Notes under the pieces: model-generated | The model's input: the letters and a program-made list of their open reading frames with translations, nothing else | What the model was told of the DNA's origin: nothing | Database searches by the model: none | Shown here: piece by piece, positions 7,730-14,874 of the stretch | Layout of the letters: the number at the start of each line of letters is the position of its first letter | How positions within the stretch are numbered: position 1 is the first letter of the stretch | Program-made: the position numbers and the translations under genes | NCBI GenBank assembly: GCA_002437725.1 | Contig: DJRF01000008.1 | Span: forward strand, 27,881 to 50,972 | Length of the DNA: 23,092 bases | Direction: 5' to 3' | Source of the DNA: Treponema sp. UBA6367 | GTDB taxonomy: Bacteria; Spirochaetota; Spirochaetia; Treponematales; Treponemataceae

Positions 7730-8299
7730 ATGGATTTTTCTTGTACAAGAGTGCTTATTGCCACAAACGACGATAAACTTTCCTCATCAATAACAGCAGT
7801 TTTGCCTGCCCCTGTATTTGAGACGTCCGTATGCGCCGATTTTAACGAAGCTAGAAGAAAAATTTCTGAATCATACTTTGAAATTATAATCATAGACTCT
7901 GGAGATGGAAGCCAAGCAGAACTTGCCGTAGACATAAGCGAAACGACATCAACCGTTTTGCTTTTATCTCCGACTCATCTCTTTGACCAAATTTCTTACA
8001 AGGTTGAACCTTTTGGGATTCTTACAATAACAAAACCGTTTGATACCTTTTATTTTTACAATATGATAAAGATAGCGCTTGCTGTGCAGGCAAAAATTAA
8101 ACGCATTTCCTCGCAAACGGTAAAACTAAAAGAAAAAATGGAAGAAATACGGCTTATAAACAGGGCGAAAATGCTTTTAATGCAAAACAGCCGCATGACG
8201 GAGCAAGAGGCGCACCGCTACATAGAAAAAAATTCTATGGACAGATGCCTAAAGCGAACAGAAGTCGCAAAAGAAATAATTGCAAAATTCGATTATTAG
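7730..8299 (+). CDS. Response regulator with ANTAR RNA-binding domain
   Basis: A 189-aa protein. Residues about 1-115 form a divergent receiver domain: acidic pocket N13-D14-D15, likely phospho-acceptor D56 in EIIIIDSGDG, and a TKPF lysine near residue 102. Residues about 125-189 form a textbook ANTAR domain (EEIRLINRAKMLLMQ, then MTEQEAHRYIEKNSMD, then TEVAKEII). Known ANTAR proteins bind paired stem-loops in nascent mRNA and prevent termination. Its place at the end of pyrG-glnA, among genes whose leaders carry terminators, suggests it is their antiterminator; this is inference. There is no clear ribosome site, so translation may be coupled to glnA. No histidine kinase is adjacent; the receiver may respond to a distant kinase or be phosphorylation-independent. 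Confidence 0.93.
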   Translation: MDFSCTRVLIATNDDKLSSSITAVLPAPVFETSVCADFNEARRKISESYFEIIIIDSGDGSQAELAVDISETTSTVLLLSPTHLFDQISYKVEPFGILTITKPFDTFYFYNMIKIALAVQAKIKRISSQTVKLKEKMEEIRLINRAKMLLMQNSRMTEQEAHRYIEKNSMDRCLKRTEVAKEIIAKFDY

Positions 8300-8398
8300 G
8301 ACGAAAGTCGAGCTTTTATAATTGTAAAAAAACGCTTTCGACCAATTTCCAATTTGTTCAGACGGTTGTGCTCGCACTTCGTTTGAGTTAGTCTGGGT
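8294..8398 (+). repeat. Interspersed intergenic repeat, copy R4
   Basis: Begins TTATTAGGACGAAAGTCGAG, then TTTTATAATTGTAAAAAAACGC, and ends CAATTTGTTCAGACGGTTGTG followed by CTCGCACTTCG. It fills the gap between the convergent ANTAR and purF genes. CGAAAG and CTTTCG inside it can pair, so it may double as a terminator for both. Confidence 0.6.
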
Positions 8399-8400
8399 TT

Positions 8401-9810
8401 CTATGCAACTGGATATTCTCCGCAAAAGCATCCTCTGCAAAAACCTTCAGAATCTTTTTTGCAAGAAACAAGAGACTTTATCATTCCTTCAAGCGAAATA
8501 AAAGAAAGAGTATCCGCACCAATTTCTTTGCGAATTTGCTCTACATCGTGGGCTGAAGAAATAAGCTCTGTTTTTGTAGGAGTATCAATTCCAAGATAGC
8601 AAGGAAATTTTACTGGAGGCGAAGAAACTCTAAAGTGAACTTCCTTTGCCCCTGCCCGCCTTAAAATCTGAACTAAGCGGCGGCTTGTAGTTCCTCTAAC
8701 AATGGAATCGTCAATTACCACAACTCTTTTTCCTTGAATTTCACTGCGAACCGCATTTAGTTTTACAAAAACCATATTTTCGCGCTCTTTTTGTGTAGGA
8801 GCTATAAAAGTTCGTCCAATATACTTGTTTTTTACAATTCCCATAGCATAAGGAATTCCAGAATAATGCGAATAGCCTAAAGCCGCGCCAATTCCGCTGT
8901 CTGGAACACCAACAACAACGTCTGCTTCAACAGGATTTTCTTCTGCAAGCATTTCTCCCATCTTTAATCTTGCCTGCTGAACAGGAATTCCGTCAATAAT
9001 GGAATCTGGACGAGCAAAATAAACGTATTCAAAAATGCAAGTCTGTTTTCCAGTCCTTTCGTTAAGCCGAATAGATTTTAATCCGTCTTCGGAAATCATT
9101 AGAATTTCACCAGGAGCAATATCTCTTACAAAAGTTCCATTCATTGCGTCAATTGCGCAAGATTCGCTTGCAAGAACCCAGCCATCCTCGATTTTTCCTA
9201 AGCAAAGAGGCCTAATTCCATAAGGATCTCTTACACCTATAAGACAATTTTCTGTCATAGCGCAAAGAGCAAAAGAACCTTTTATAAGACTCATTGCATT
9301 TTCTACAGACTGCTCAAGCCCTTTCTTATAATTTTTTGCAATAAGTTTTAAAATAATTTCTGTATCGCTTGTGGAAACAAAAGTGGAACCAGTTTCTTCC
9401 AGCATTTCTTGAAGCGGCTGATAGTTTACAAGCTGTCCGTTATGAGCGATTGCAATTGACCCCAGCTTAAACTTATTCATCATTGGCTGCGCATTTTCTA
9501 CAGTTCTTCCGCCTGCAGTTGCATAGCGAACGTGACCTACCGCTATATGACCTTTTAGGTCCGCCATGTTTTCTTTTGTGAAAATTTCAGAAACAAGACC
9601 TATTTGCTTATAAAGCTGAATTGCGCTTCCGTCGCTTACGGCTATACCTGCGCTTTCCTGTCCTCTGTGCTGAAGTGAATAAAGTCCATAGTACGAAAGA
9701 ACAGCCGCATTTTCAGCATCTTTTTTATTTTGAAAGACACCAACCACCCCGCATTCGTCGTGAAGCTTGTCTGTTTCAAAAGAAGTTTCATCTAAACAAT
9801 TTTGATTCAT
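8401..9810 (-). CDS. purF: Amidophosphoribosyltransferase (PurF), Fe-S type
   Basis: First committed step of purine synthesis: moves glutamine amide nitrogen onto PRPP. The 469-aa protein starts with a short propeptide before C20 of DECGVVGVF, the class II amidotransferase nucleophile exposed by cleavage. Further marks are LQHRGQESAGIAV, GHVRYATAG and DPYGIRPLCLG. The PRPP loop is VVVIDDSIVRGTTSRR. Cysteines at KQTCIFEYVYFARPDS, VKFPCYLG and the C-terminal GFCRGCFCGEYP match the four-cysteine 4Fe-4S ligands of the Bacillus-type enzyme. A GGCGGA ribosome site overlaps the gltD stop codon, and the gap to gltD is only 10 nt, so the two form one operon behind the gltD attenuator. Confidence 0.97.
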   Translation of the reverse strand: MNQNCLDETSFETDKLHDECGVVGVFQNKKDAENAAVLSYYGLYSLQHRGQESAGIAVSDGSAIQLYKQIGLVSEIFTKENMADLKGHIAVGHVRYATAGGRTVENAQPMMNKFKLGSIAIAHNGQLVNYQPLQEMLEETGSTFVSTSDTEIILKLIAKNYKKGLEQSVENAMSLIKGSFALCAMTENCLIGVRDPYGIRPLCLGKIEDGWVLASESCAIDAMNGTFVRDIAPGEILMISEDGLKSIRLNERTGKQTCIFEYVYFARPDSIIDGIPVQQARLKMGEMLAEENPVEADVVVGVPDSGIGAALGYSHYSGIPYAMGIVKNKYIGRTFIAPTQKERENMVFVKLNAVRSEIQGKRVVVIDDSIVRGTTSRRLVQILRRAGAKEVHFRVSSPPVKFPCYLGIDTPTKTELISSAHDVEQIRKEIGADTLSFISLEGMIKSLVSCKKDSEGFCRGCFCGEYPVA

Positions 9811-9820
9811 TATTTTCCGC

Positions 9821-11326
9821 CTACATATTGCTGTAGCCCATCAAATATTCATCAATTTGACGAGCACATTCTCTGCCTTCTGCAATTGCCCAAACCACTA
9901 GCGACTGTCCGCGGTGCATATCTCCGGCAGTAAAAATTTTTTCCTTGGAAGTCTTATAATTTTCAGAAGAATCTGTAACAACAGTGTTTCTAGGCGAAAG
10001 GCTAGTTCCAAATGCTTTTGCAGTATAATCTTCACAGCCCAAAAAACCTGCGGCAATCAATATTAAATCAGCAGGAAGAACTTTTTCAGTGCCTGGACGT
10101 TCGCATAAAGCTCGCTTTCCGTCAACCATTTTAAATTCAACCTGTACGGTTTTTACACCAGTAACTTTTCCATTTTCAGAAAGGACTTCTTTTATTGTAG
10201 TTTCATAAATTCTAGGATCGTGACCGAATTTTGCAATTGATTCTTCTGCCCCATAGTCGGTTTTTAAAACCTTAGGCCACTGCGGCCAAGGATTGTCCTT
10301 CGCCCTTTCAGAAGGCGGACAAGGCATCATTTCAATCTGAGTAACAGACTTGCAACCAAGTCTTATGCTAGTTCCAGTGCAATCGTTTCCAGTATCTCCA
10401 CCACCAAGAACAATTACATTTTTGCCTTCCACATCAAAGAATTTTTTATCTGTAAGGTTTGACCTTATAAAACTCTTTGTTACCGACTTTAAAAAATCTA
10501 CAGCAGGGATAATTCCACCTTCTTCGCCGCAAAGAACCTTGTCTATTCCTTCCGCAGAAAGCGGACGAGCCTTTTTTGCGCCGCAACAAAGAGCCACTGC
10601 ATCGTATTCTTTTAAAATTCTGTCCGCTTCAAAGTTTTTTCCAACATCGGCATTAAAAATAAATTCAACGCCTTCTGCCTGCATAAGATTTATCCGCCTT
10701 TCTACAATCCGCTTATCAAGCTTCATGTTTGGAATACCGTACATCAAAAGACCGCCGGCCCTGTCTTCCCGCTCAAAAACTGCAACATAATGACCTCGTC
10801 TATTAAGCATGTCAGCAACGGCAAGACCTGCAGGACCAGAACCAATTACAGCGATTTTTTTCCCAGAGCGAACTGCAGGTATTTGAGGCTTCATATATCC
10901 TGTTGAAAAAGCTTTTTCGATTATAAAAAGTTCATTATCATGAATAGAAACAGAACTATGAACATCGCCATCACTTCCACAGTTGCACGCTTTTTCGCAT
11001 AAAGCCGGACAAACTCGTCCTGTAAATTCTGGAAAACTAGAAGTCTTTAGCAAACGCCATGCAGCCATATCAAACTGACCTTTGTAAAGAGCGTCGTTCC
11101 ATTCTGGAATATAGTTGTGCAGAGGACACCCTGTAACCATGCCTGCAAGCTTTATGGCAGATTGGCACATAGGAACGCCACAGTTCATACATCTTGCAGC
11201 TTGTTTCTGCCGTTCATCAAAATCAAGATACGTATGAAATTCATTGAAATTTTTTATTCGCTCAAGAGGAGCAATGTTCCCATTATCCTTGCGAAAGTAA
11301 TCCATAAAACCAGTATCTTTTCCCAT
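9821..11326 (-). CDS. gltD: Glutamate synthase small subunit (GltD)
   Basis: FAD- and NADPH-binding beta subunit of glutamate synthase, which feeds electrons to the large subunit that makes glutamate from glutamine and 2-oxoglutarate. The 501-aa protein has N-terminal Fe-S cysteines C46, C49, C54 and C67, then C106, C110, C114 and C116. An FAD Rossmann motif (IAVIGSGPAGLAVADMLNRRGH) and an NADPH motif (NVIVLGGGDTGNDC) follow. The end reads FTAGDMHRGQSLVVWAIAEGR. The ATG at 11326 has GGGAGA 6 nt upstream; an in-frame start at 11368 would run through the leader hairpin. No gltB large subunit is in the window; the partner gene here is purF, so GltB must be elsewhere or GltD works with another partner. 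Confidence 0.95.
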   Translation of the reverse strand: MGKDTGFMDYFRKDNGNIAPLERIKNFNEFHTYLDFDERQKQAARCMNCGVPMCQSAIKLAGMVTGCPLHNYIPEWNDALYKGQFDMAAWRLLKTSSFPEFTGRVCPALCEKACNCGSDGDVHSSVSIHDNELFIIEKAFSTGYMKPQIPAVRSGKKIAVIGSGPAGLAVADMLNRRGHYVAVFEREDRAGGLLMYGIPNMKLDKRIVERRINLMQAEGVEFIFNADVGKNFEADRILKEYDAVALCCGAKKARPLSAEGIDKVLCGEEGGIIPAVDFLKSVTKSFIRSNLTDKKFFDVEGKNVIVLGGGDTGNDCTGTSIRLGCKSVTQIEMMPCPPSERAKDNPWPQWPKVLKTDYGAEESIAKFGHDPRIYETTIKEVLSENGKVTGVKTVQVEFKMVDGKRALCERPGTEKVLPADLILIAAGFLGCEDYTAKAFGTSLSPRNTVVTDSSENYKTSKEKIFTAGDMHRGQSLVVWAIAEGRECARQIDEYLMGYSNM

Positions 11327-11339
11327 AGATATCTCCCAT

Positions 11340-11399
11340 AAAAAAGGCGTCTTAGAAATTTTTCCCATTAAATCTGAGTTAAATTTCTAAGACGCCTTT
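11340..11399 (-). promoter_or_regulatory. Promoter-proximal terminator hairpin in the gltD leader (attenuator)
   Basis: In the minus-strand RNA, GGCGUCUUAGAAAUUU pairs perfectly (16 bp) with AAAUUUCUAAGACGCC, extended by AAA/UUU, and is followed by a U-run ending about 5 nt before the GGGAGA ribosome site. The stem begins within about 12 nt of the predicted transcription start. Its base (GGCGUC/GACGCC) resembles those of the amt and pyrG hairpins. Confidence 0.8.
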
Positions 11400-11413
11400 G
11401 CCTTATATGCATA

Positions 11414-11442
11414 AATATATCATTATCTGGAAAAGAGTTCAA
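11414..11442 (-). promoter_or_regulatory. Sigma70-type promoter of gltD-purF
   Basis: TTGAAC (11437-11442) and TATATT (11414-11419) with a 17-bp spacer on the minus strand. The -35 box and most of the spacer lie inside the 3' end of the upstream Cys-cluster gene. Confidence 0.65.
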
Positions 11443-11932
11443 CACAGAATTGAAAATCTTTTGAAAAATCTTTCACTATATCTGGATGAGCCTTTGCATA
11501 ATCAAAAATTTTTTGAGCTAAATCAGCTTTTACAAATTCTTTTAAATCTGAAAGAGGAATTTTATTAACAGAAGGACACGTATTCATCAAGACTATAGCA
11601 TTCTCATTGCCGCTAGATTTTTTTATTACCCTTAAAGGCCAAATCTTGCAGTCGAACGGTTTTTCTTGCTCGCACAGAGAGCAACCATTTTTAGAATCCA
11701 AAAATGGACAAGAAACCTCTTCTTCAAGATTTTGAGTTTTGTACAAATCCAAGAGATTTATTGTAAACGAACTTTTCCCGATTGGAGTAAACTTTGCATT
11801 CCTGTATTTTTTTTCAAGCAATTCTTTTGTTTTTTTGTCAAAAACAGGAGTTTCCCACAAACTCTGCCTTCTAAAAGAACAGCAAAAACGACAACTTGCA
11901 CAGTCAGATTTTTTTAATATCTTTGAAAGCAT
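11423..11932 (-). CDS. YkgJ-family Cys-cluster protein
   Basis: A 169-aa protein with an N-terminal cysteine cluster C11-x2-C14-x2-C17-C18 (DCASCRFCC). A second set sits in the middle: CPFLDSKNGCSLCEQEKPFDCKIWPL. This pattern is the YkgJ (UPF0153) family, thought to bind zinc or an Fe-S cluster; the molecular job is not established. Its start lies 3 nt after the stop of the DUF2156 gene, so the two are one transcription unit. Its 3' end contains the gltD promoter. Confidence 0.85.
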   Translation of the reverse strand: MLSKILKKSDCASCRFCCSFRRQSLWETPVFDKKTKELLEKKYRNAKFTPIGKSSFTINLLDLYKTQNLEEEVSCPFLDSKNGCSLCEQEKPFDCKIWPLRVIKKSSGNENAIVLMNTCPSVNKIPLSDLKEFVKADLAQKIFDYAKAHPDIVKDFSKDFQFCVELFSR

Positions 11933-11935
11933 AAA

Positions 11936-12859
11936 TTACTCCAAAGCTCCATAAAACTTATCTAAAACAATATCCGGCTTGTAGGAAAGCTTTGCCTTTC
12001 GCAAGCCTTCGATTCCCATGTCTTCTTCCCGGTTTATATATAAATAATTTGAAAATTCTTTCGCAAAAAGATTATTAATCACAGCATAAGAGCCATTTTG
12101 AGCATATTCCCCAAAAGACTTTTCAAAGTGAACATCTGCAACTGAATCTGAAATTTTGCTTGCAAGAGTCATTGCCACAGGTTTTTCGTCAACATAAAGG
12201 ATTCCTCCAAAAATTCCAAGAATCTTAGAATTTTTTACAGCAGATTCTATACATTGCTTTTCAAAAAGTATAGCTTTTTCGAGTTTTTCTATGCCGCCGA
12301 TTTGAGATATACGCTCTTCTAACCAGTTTTCTTCAACTTTTAAAGCATCGGAATCAAGGCTGTTATGCAAAAAACTTTTAAATGCCCAGCGGTTTTCATA
12401 AAGATGCATAAAATGAGAAACATGATTTTTCTTTTTGTGGAATTTTTGTCCCGGCAAATCCATTAAATTTTTTGATAGATAGATATAATCGCTGTCATTC
12501 CTGTTTGAATTCCATTCTATTTTTTTTCGCATATTTTTTTCAAAGTAAGAATCAATCAATTTCTTCTGTTCGCGTGTGCAAAGGCAAAACGCCACCTTTT
12601 CTTTCTGTTTTTCAGCGATTTTTATAATATAAGAAAAGGCATCTTCCAATGAGGCTGAAGTATTTAACAAAACAGGAAACGCAAAACCATTGCGGCTTTC
12701 TGTGCCATTATAGCGACGCAACAAAAAGTCCTTCTCCACAAAAAAATCTATATCATACTTATTCTGCAAAAGAAAAAAATTTGCAAATGCACTGTCACTA
12801 CCAAAAAGACCTTCAGTACAAGCTTTATTTTTTAGCAACTCAAATTCAGAAAGGTTCAT
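11936..12859 (-). CDS. DUF2156-family protein (acyl/aminoacyltransferase-like fold)
   Basis: A 307-aa protein. The segment SDYIYLSKNLMDLPGQKFHKKKNHVSHF is the hallmark of DUF2156 proteins, related to the GNAT-like C-terminal domain of lysyl-phosphatidylglycerol synthases. The later part, AMTLASKISDSVADVHFEKSFGEY then YAVINNLFAKE, fits the acetyltransferase-like core. No membrane segments are present, so it is the soluble type. The substrate is unknown. The ATG has no Shine-Dalgarno sequence, and a promoter places the transcription start at the A of ATG, so it may be leaderless. It is followed 3 nt later by the YkgJ-like gene. Confidence 0.85.
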   Translation of the reverse strand: MNLSEFELLKNKACTEGLFGSDSAFANFFLLQNKYDIDFFVEKDFLLRRYNGTESRNGFAFPVLLNTSASLEDAFSYIIKIAEKQKEKVAFCLCTREQKKLIDSYFEKNMRKKIEWNSNRNDSDYIYLSKNLMDLPGQKFHKKKNHVSHFMHLYENRWAFKSFLHNSLDSDALKVEENWLEERISQIGGIEKLEKAILFEKQCIESAVKNSKILGIFGGILYVDEKPVAMTLASKISDSVADVHFEKSFGEYAQNGSYAVINNLFAKEFSNYLYINREEDMGIEGLRKAKLSYKPDIVLDKFYGALE

Positions 12860-12865
12860 GGAACT

Positions 12866-12894
12866 AAAATAATAACAAAAGTAAAAGTTTTCAA
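12866..12894 (-). promoter_or_regulatory. Promoter giving a probably leaderless mRNA
   Basis: TTGAAA (12889-12894), 17 bp, then TATTTT (12866-12871) on the minus strand. The +1 position expected 7 nt downstream is 12859, exactly the first base of the DUF2156 ATG. Confidence 0.5.
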
Positions 12895-12901
12895 TAATAT
12901 T

Positions 12902-12931
12902 TTTTATGAAGCTCGACTTTCAACCTAGTAG
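12902..12931 (-). repeat. Short end of the interspersed repeat (R6)
   Basis: The minus strand reads CTAGGTTGAAAGTCGAGCTT then CATAAAA, matching the first 25-30 bp of R4. Only the end of the element is present; it overlaps the stop codon of the DUF1566 gene. Confidence 0.4.
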
Positions 12932-13392
12932 CTAAACTTACGAACAGCACGAACAAAATATACATTATCCTTACAACTGACGCTTTTGCTTCCTGCGCAA
13001 AAGCTTTGCACCCAGGAATAAGATTCATTAAATTCCAATGATGACCAGAAACAACCTTCCCTGGATATTTTTTCTAATTTTTTTAGATTTAGATATATAT
13101 GATTTAATTCTTCTTTGCTTGGAAGATACCAGTCATCAAATCCGCCGGCTCTGTAACTTTTGCACAGTTTTTTAGCATCTTCCCAGTCTTTTTTGCCTAT
13201 AACTTTGCTACATTCCCAAACATTCTTATTTTTTATATAAAAAATTATTCCTCCGCCAGGTCCTATATCGCCAACACAAAAATTTGAAGCAATAGTGTTA
13301 TTTTTTTCAAAGCTATCTGATATTTGCACCTCTTGCGGAAAAATAGAAAAATTTAATAGAAAAATGATTAAAGCTGATAAAATCCTTTTCAT
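12925..13392 (-). CDS. Exported DUF1566 (Lcl C-terminal-like) domain protein
   Basis: A 155-aa protein with a signal peptide (MKRILSALIIFLLNFSIFPQ) and a DUF1566 domain: GDIGPGGGIIFYI, then DWEDAKKLCKSYRAGGFDDWYLPSKEELNHIY, FWSSLEFNESYSWVQSF and VYFVRAVRKF. In this family the tail pattern (W-S-S...V-R-A-V-R) is common in surface or periplasmic proteins of spirochaetes and Bacteroidetes; the function is unknown. GGAG sits 5 nt before the ATG. It lies upstream of the DUF2156 gene but is separated by 65 bp and that gene's own promoter. Confidence 0.85.
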   Translation of the reverse strand: MKRILSALIIFLLNFSIFPQEVQISDSFEKNNTIASNFCVGDIGPGGGIIFYIKNKNVWECSKVIGKKDWEDAKKLCKSYRAGGFDDWYLPSKEELNHIYLNLKKLEKISREGCFWSSLEFNESYSWVQSFCAGSKSVSCKDNVYFVRAVRKFSY

Positions 13393-13463
13393 AAAAACTC
13401 CAATAAAAATAAATTCTAAATGTATTTTTCATAATAAAGCAATTTAATTACTCTTTCAAGTAA

Positions 13464-13505
13464 TTTTTATACTTTATAAAGAATCGTTTTATACTCTAAA
13501 GAATA
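13464..13505. promoter_or_regulatory. Tandem operator upstream of the XRE gene
   Basis: Two near-identical copies (TTTTATACTTTATAAAGAAT and TTTTATACTCTAAAGAAT) start exactly 22 bp apart, two helical turns. The first contains the perfect palindrome CTTTATAAAG. Their place just before the XRE start suggests autoregulation. Confidence 0.5.
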
Positions 13506-13518
13506 ATATCATTTCTCT

Positions 13519-13794
13519 ATGACAAATGAAGAAATTCATAAATATGTTATTGAAAAGATAAAGCTAGCAAGACTTTCAAAAGGGCTTTCGCAACTTGAAG
13601 TGTGCTTAAGAGGAAATTTTTCGCAAAGTTTTTATACTCACATAGAATCTGGCAAAAACCAGCCTTCTCTTATGACAATAATTAGAATTGCTGAAGTCTT
13701 GGAAACAAATCCCCGCAACTTTTTTCCAGAAAGCAAAACAAAGTCCAAAGAAGAAATAAAAAAAGAGATACTTTCACTTCTTGAAATTTTATAA
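13519..13794 (+). CDS. XRE-family helix-turn-helix regulator
   Basis: A 91-aa DNA-binding protein. Residues about 9-65 form a Cro/CI-type domain: VIEKIKLARLSKGLSQLEVC, FSQSFYTHIESGKNQPSLMT and IIRIAEVLETNPRNFF. The short C-terminal tail, KTKSKEEIKKEILSLLEIL, is a likely dimer helix. There is no Shine-Dalgarno sequence before the ATG, and a TAATAT at 13504-13509 would start transcription within a few bases of the ATG, so leaderless translation is possible. It is divergent from the DUF1566 gene, with the tandem operator between them, so it may control both. Confidence 0.9.
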   Translation: MTNEEIHKYVIEKIKLARLSKGLSQLEVCLRGNFSQSFYTHIESGKNQPSLMTIIRIAEVLETNPRNFFPESKTKSKEEIKKEILSLLEIL

Positions 13795-13799
13795 ATCAA

Positions 13800-13834
13800 T
13801 TTTTCCAGCCATAATTTTATATGGACTGGAAAAA
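13800..13834. other. Strong hairpin without U-tract after the XRE gene
   Basis: TTTTTCCAGCCAT pairs with ATGGACTGGAAAAA (one bulged A). The T-run is on the 5' arm and the A-run on the 3' arm on either strand, so it is not a standard intrinsic terminator. It could stabilise the mRNA 3' end. Confidence 0.45.
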
Positions 13835-13857
13835 CCAACTGCGCAAGCGCTTTGACT

Positions 13858-13953
13858 ATCTAGCCCGAATGTCGAGTTTTTAGGAAAATGAATAAAAGCC
13901 TAAGCGAATTTGCAATTTGTCCAGACGGTTGCGTTCGCACTTCGGACTAATTA
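13858..13953 (+). repeat. Interspersed intergenic repeat, copy R5
   Basis: The first half (TAGCCCGAATGTCGAG, then TTTTTAGGAAAATGAA and GCGAATTTGCAATTTGT) matches R1 and R2. The second half (CCAGACGGTTGCGTTCGCAC, then TTCG) matches R3 and R4. It is the copy that joins both halves and so defines the mosaic. It lies between convergent XRE and pyridoxal kinase genes and reaches the latter's stop codon. Confidence 0.65.
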
Positions 13954-14777
13954 AGCTCAAGCTGCTCTATCAAATATGGAATAGCTTTTTCAAATTTTAC
14001 GCCATACCAGTGGTCTTTGTCGTCTATAGTCGCTTTTATTGATTTCACAACATAGTTAGCGGCAATTTTTGCAGATTCAAGCAAGTTTTTTCCGTTGCAA
14101 ATAGAACCTGTAAAAGCGGAAGCAAAAACATCGCCAGTTCCATGCATTTGAACAGGAAGTTTTTCTGTAAAATAGTATTCAACAGAATTTCCACCATAGA
14201 CTGCAACTCCAAGCTTATCTTTTTCAAAACTTACACCAGTAAGAACTACATTTTTTGCGCCGAGTTCTTTTAGTCCTTTGCAAATTTTTTCAACATATTC
14301 CTTTTTATAGTTATCGCTGCAGTATTCAATTCCCAGAAGAAAAGCCGCTTCTGTGATATTTGGAAGAACAACATCTGCCTCTTTGCAAAGTTCCGCCATT
14401 TTCTTTGGAAAATCAGGAGCAAAACCTGCATACATTTTTCCATTGTCTGCCATAACAGGATCTACAACAACAAGAGCATCTTTCCTAGCCGTCTCTTTTA
14501 TGATTTTTTTTATAATAGGAATTTGAGATTCAGAAACATAGCCAGTATAAAACGCGCTGAAAGTAATGCCTTCTTTTTTCCATTGATTTAAAATATTTTC
14601 CATATCAGAAGTCAAATCGTTAAAAGTCCATGCCTTAAATGCAGTATGATTTGAAAGAACAGAGCTAGGAAGAACAGAAGTTTCTATTCCGCATGCAGAA
14701 ATAACTGGAAGCGCAACTGTCAAAGAACACTGCCCCACACAAGAAATGTCTTGAATTGTAAGAAGCCGTTTATCCAT
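13947..14777 (-). CDS. pdxY: Pyridoxal/pyridoxamine kinase, PdxY-like
   Basis: Cytoplasmic ribokinase-superfamily enzyme that phosphorylates vitamin B6 aldehyde or amine to the cofactor form (salvage). The 276-aa protein shows the family's IQDISCVGQCSLTVALPVISACG start, YTGYVSESQI, VVVDPVMADNGKMYAGF, LPNITEAAFLLG and the catalytic GTGDVFASAFTG with its aspartate. I chose the start at 14777 (MDKRLLTIQD) because GAGG lies 8 nt upstream; an in-frame start at 14816 has no family support. PdxY and PdxK cannot be told apart with certainty here. It is monocistronic and divergent from the flavodoxin-fusion gene. Confidence 0.9.
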   Translation of the reverse strand: MDKRLLTIQDISCVGQCSLTVALPVISACGIETSVLPSSVLSNHTAFKAWTFNDLTSDMENILNQWKKEGITFSAFYTGYVSESQIPIIKKIIKETARKDALVVVDPVMADNGKMYAGFAPDFPKKMAELCKEADVVLPNITEAAFLLGIEYCSDNYKKEYVEKICKGLKELGAKNVVLTGVSFEKDKLGVAVYGGNSVEYYFTEKLPVQMHGTGDVFASAFTGSICNGKNLLESAKIAANYVVKSIKATIDDKDHWYGVKFEKAIPYLIEQLELN

Positions 14778-14874
14778 AAAAAAAACCTCGCTAATAAAAG
14801 TTATCTTAAAATACACAAAATCTGATATTATTCATATATTCATTTTCAACTTATTTTTATATACCCAGAAAAAC

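Noticed and set aside
11327..11368. Upstream start for gltD, 14 residues longer
   Set aside because: It would be encoded by the terminator hairpin; the ATG at 11326 has GGGAGA and matches the family N-terminus.
13800..13834. Bidirectional terminator between XRE and pdxY
   Set aside because: On both strands the T-run is in the 5' arm, so the 3' side ends in A, not U.
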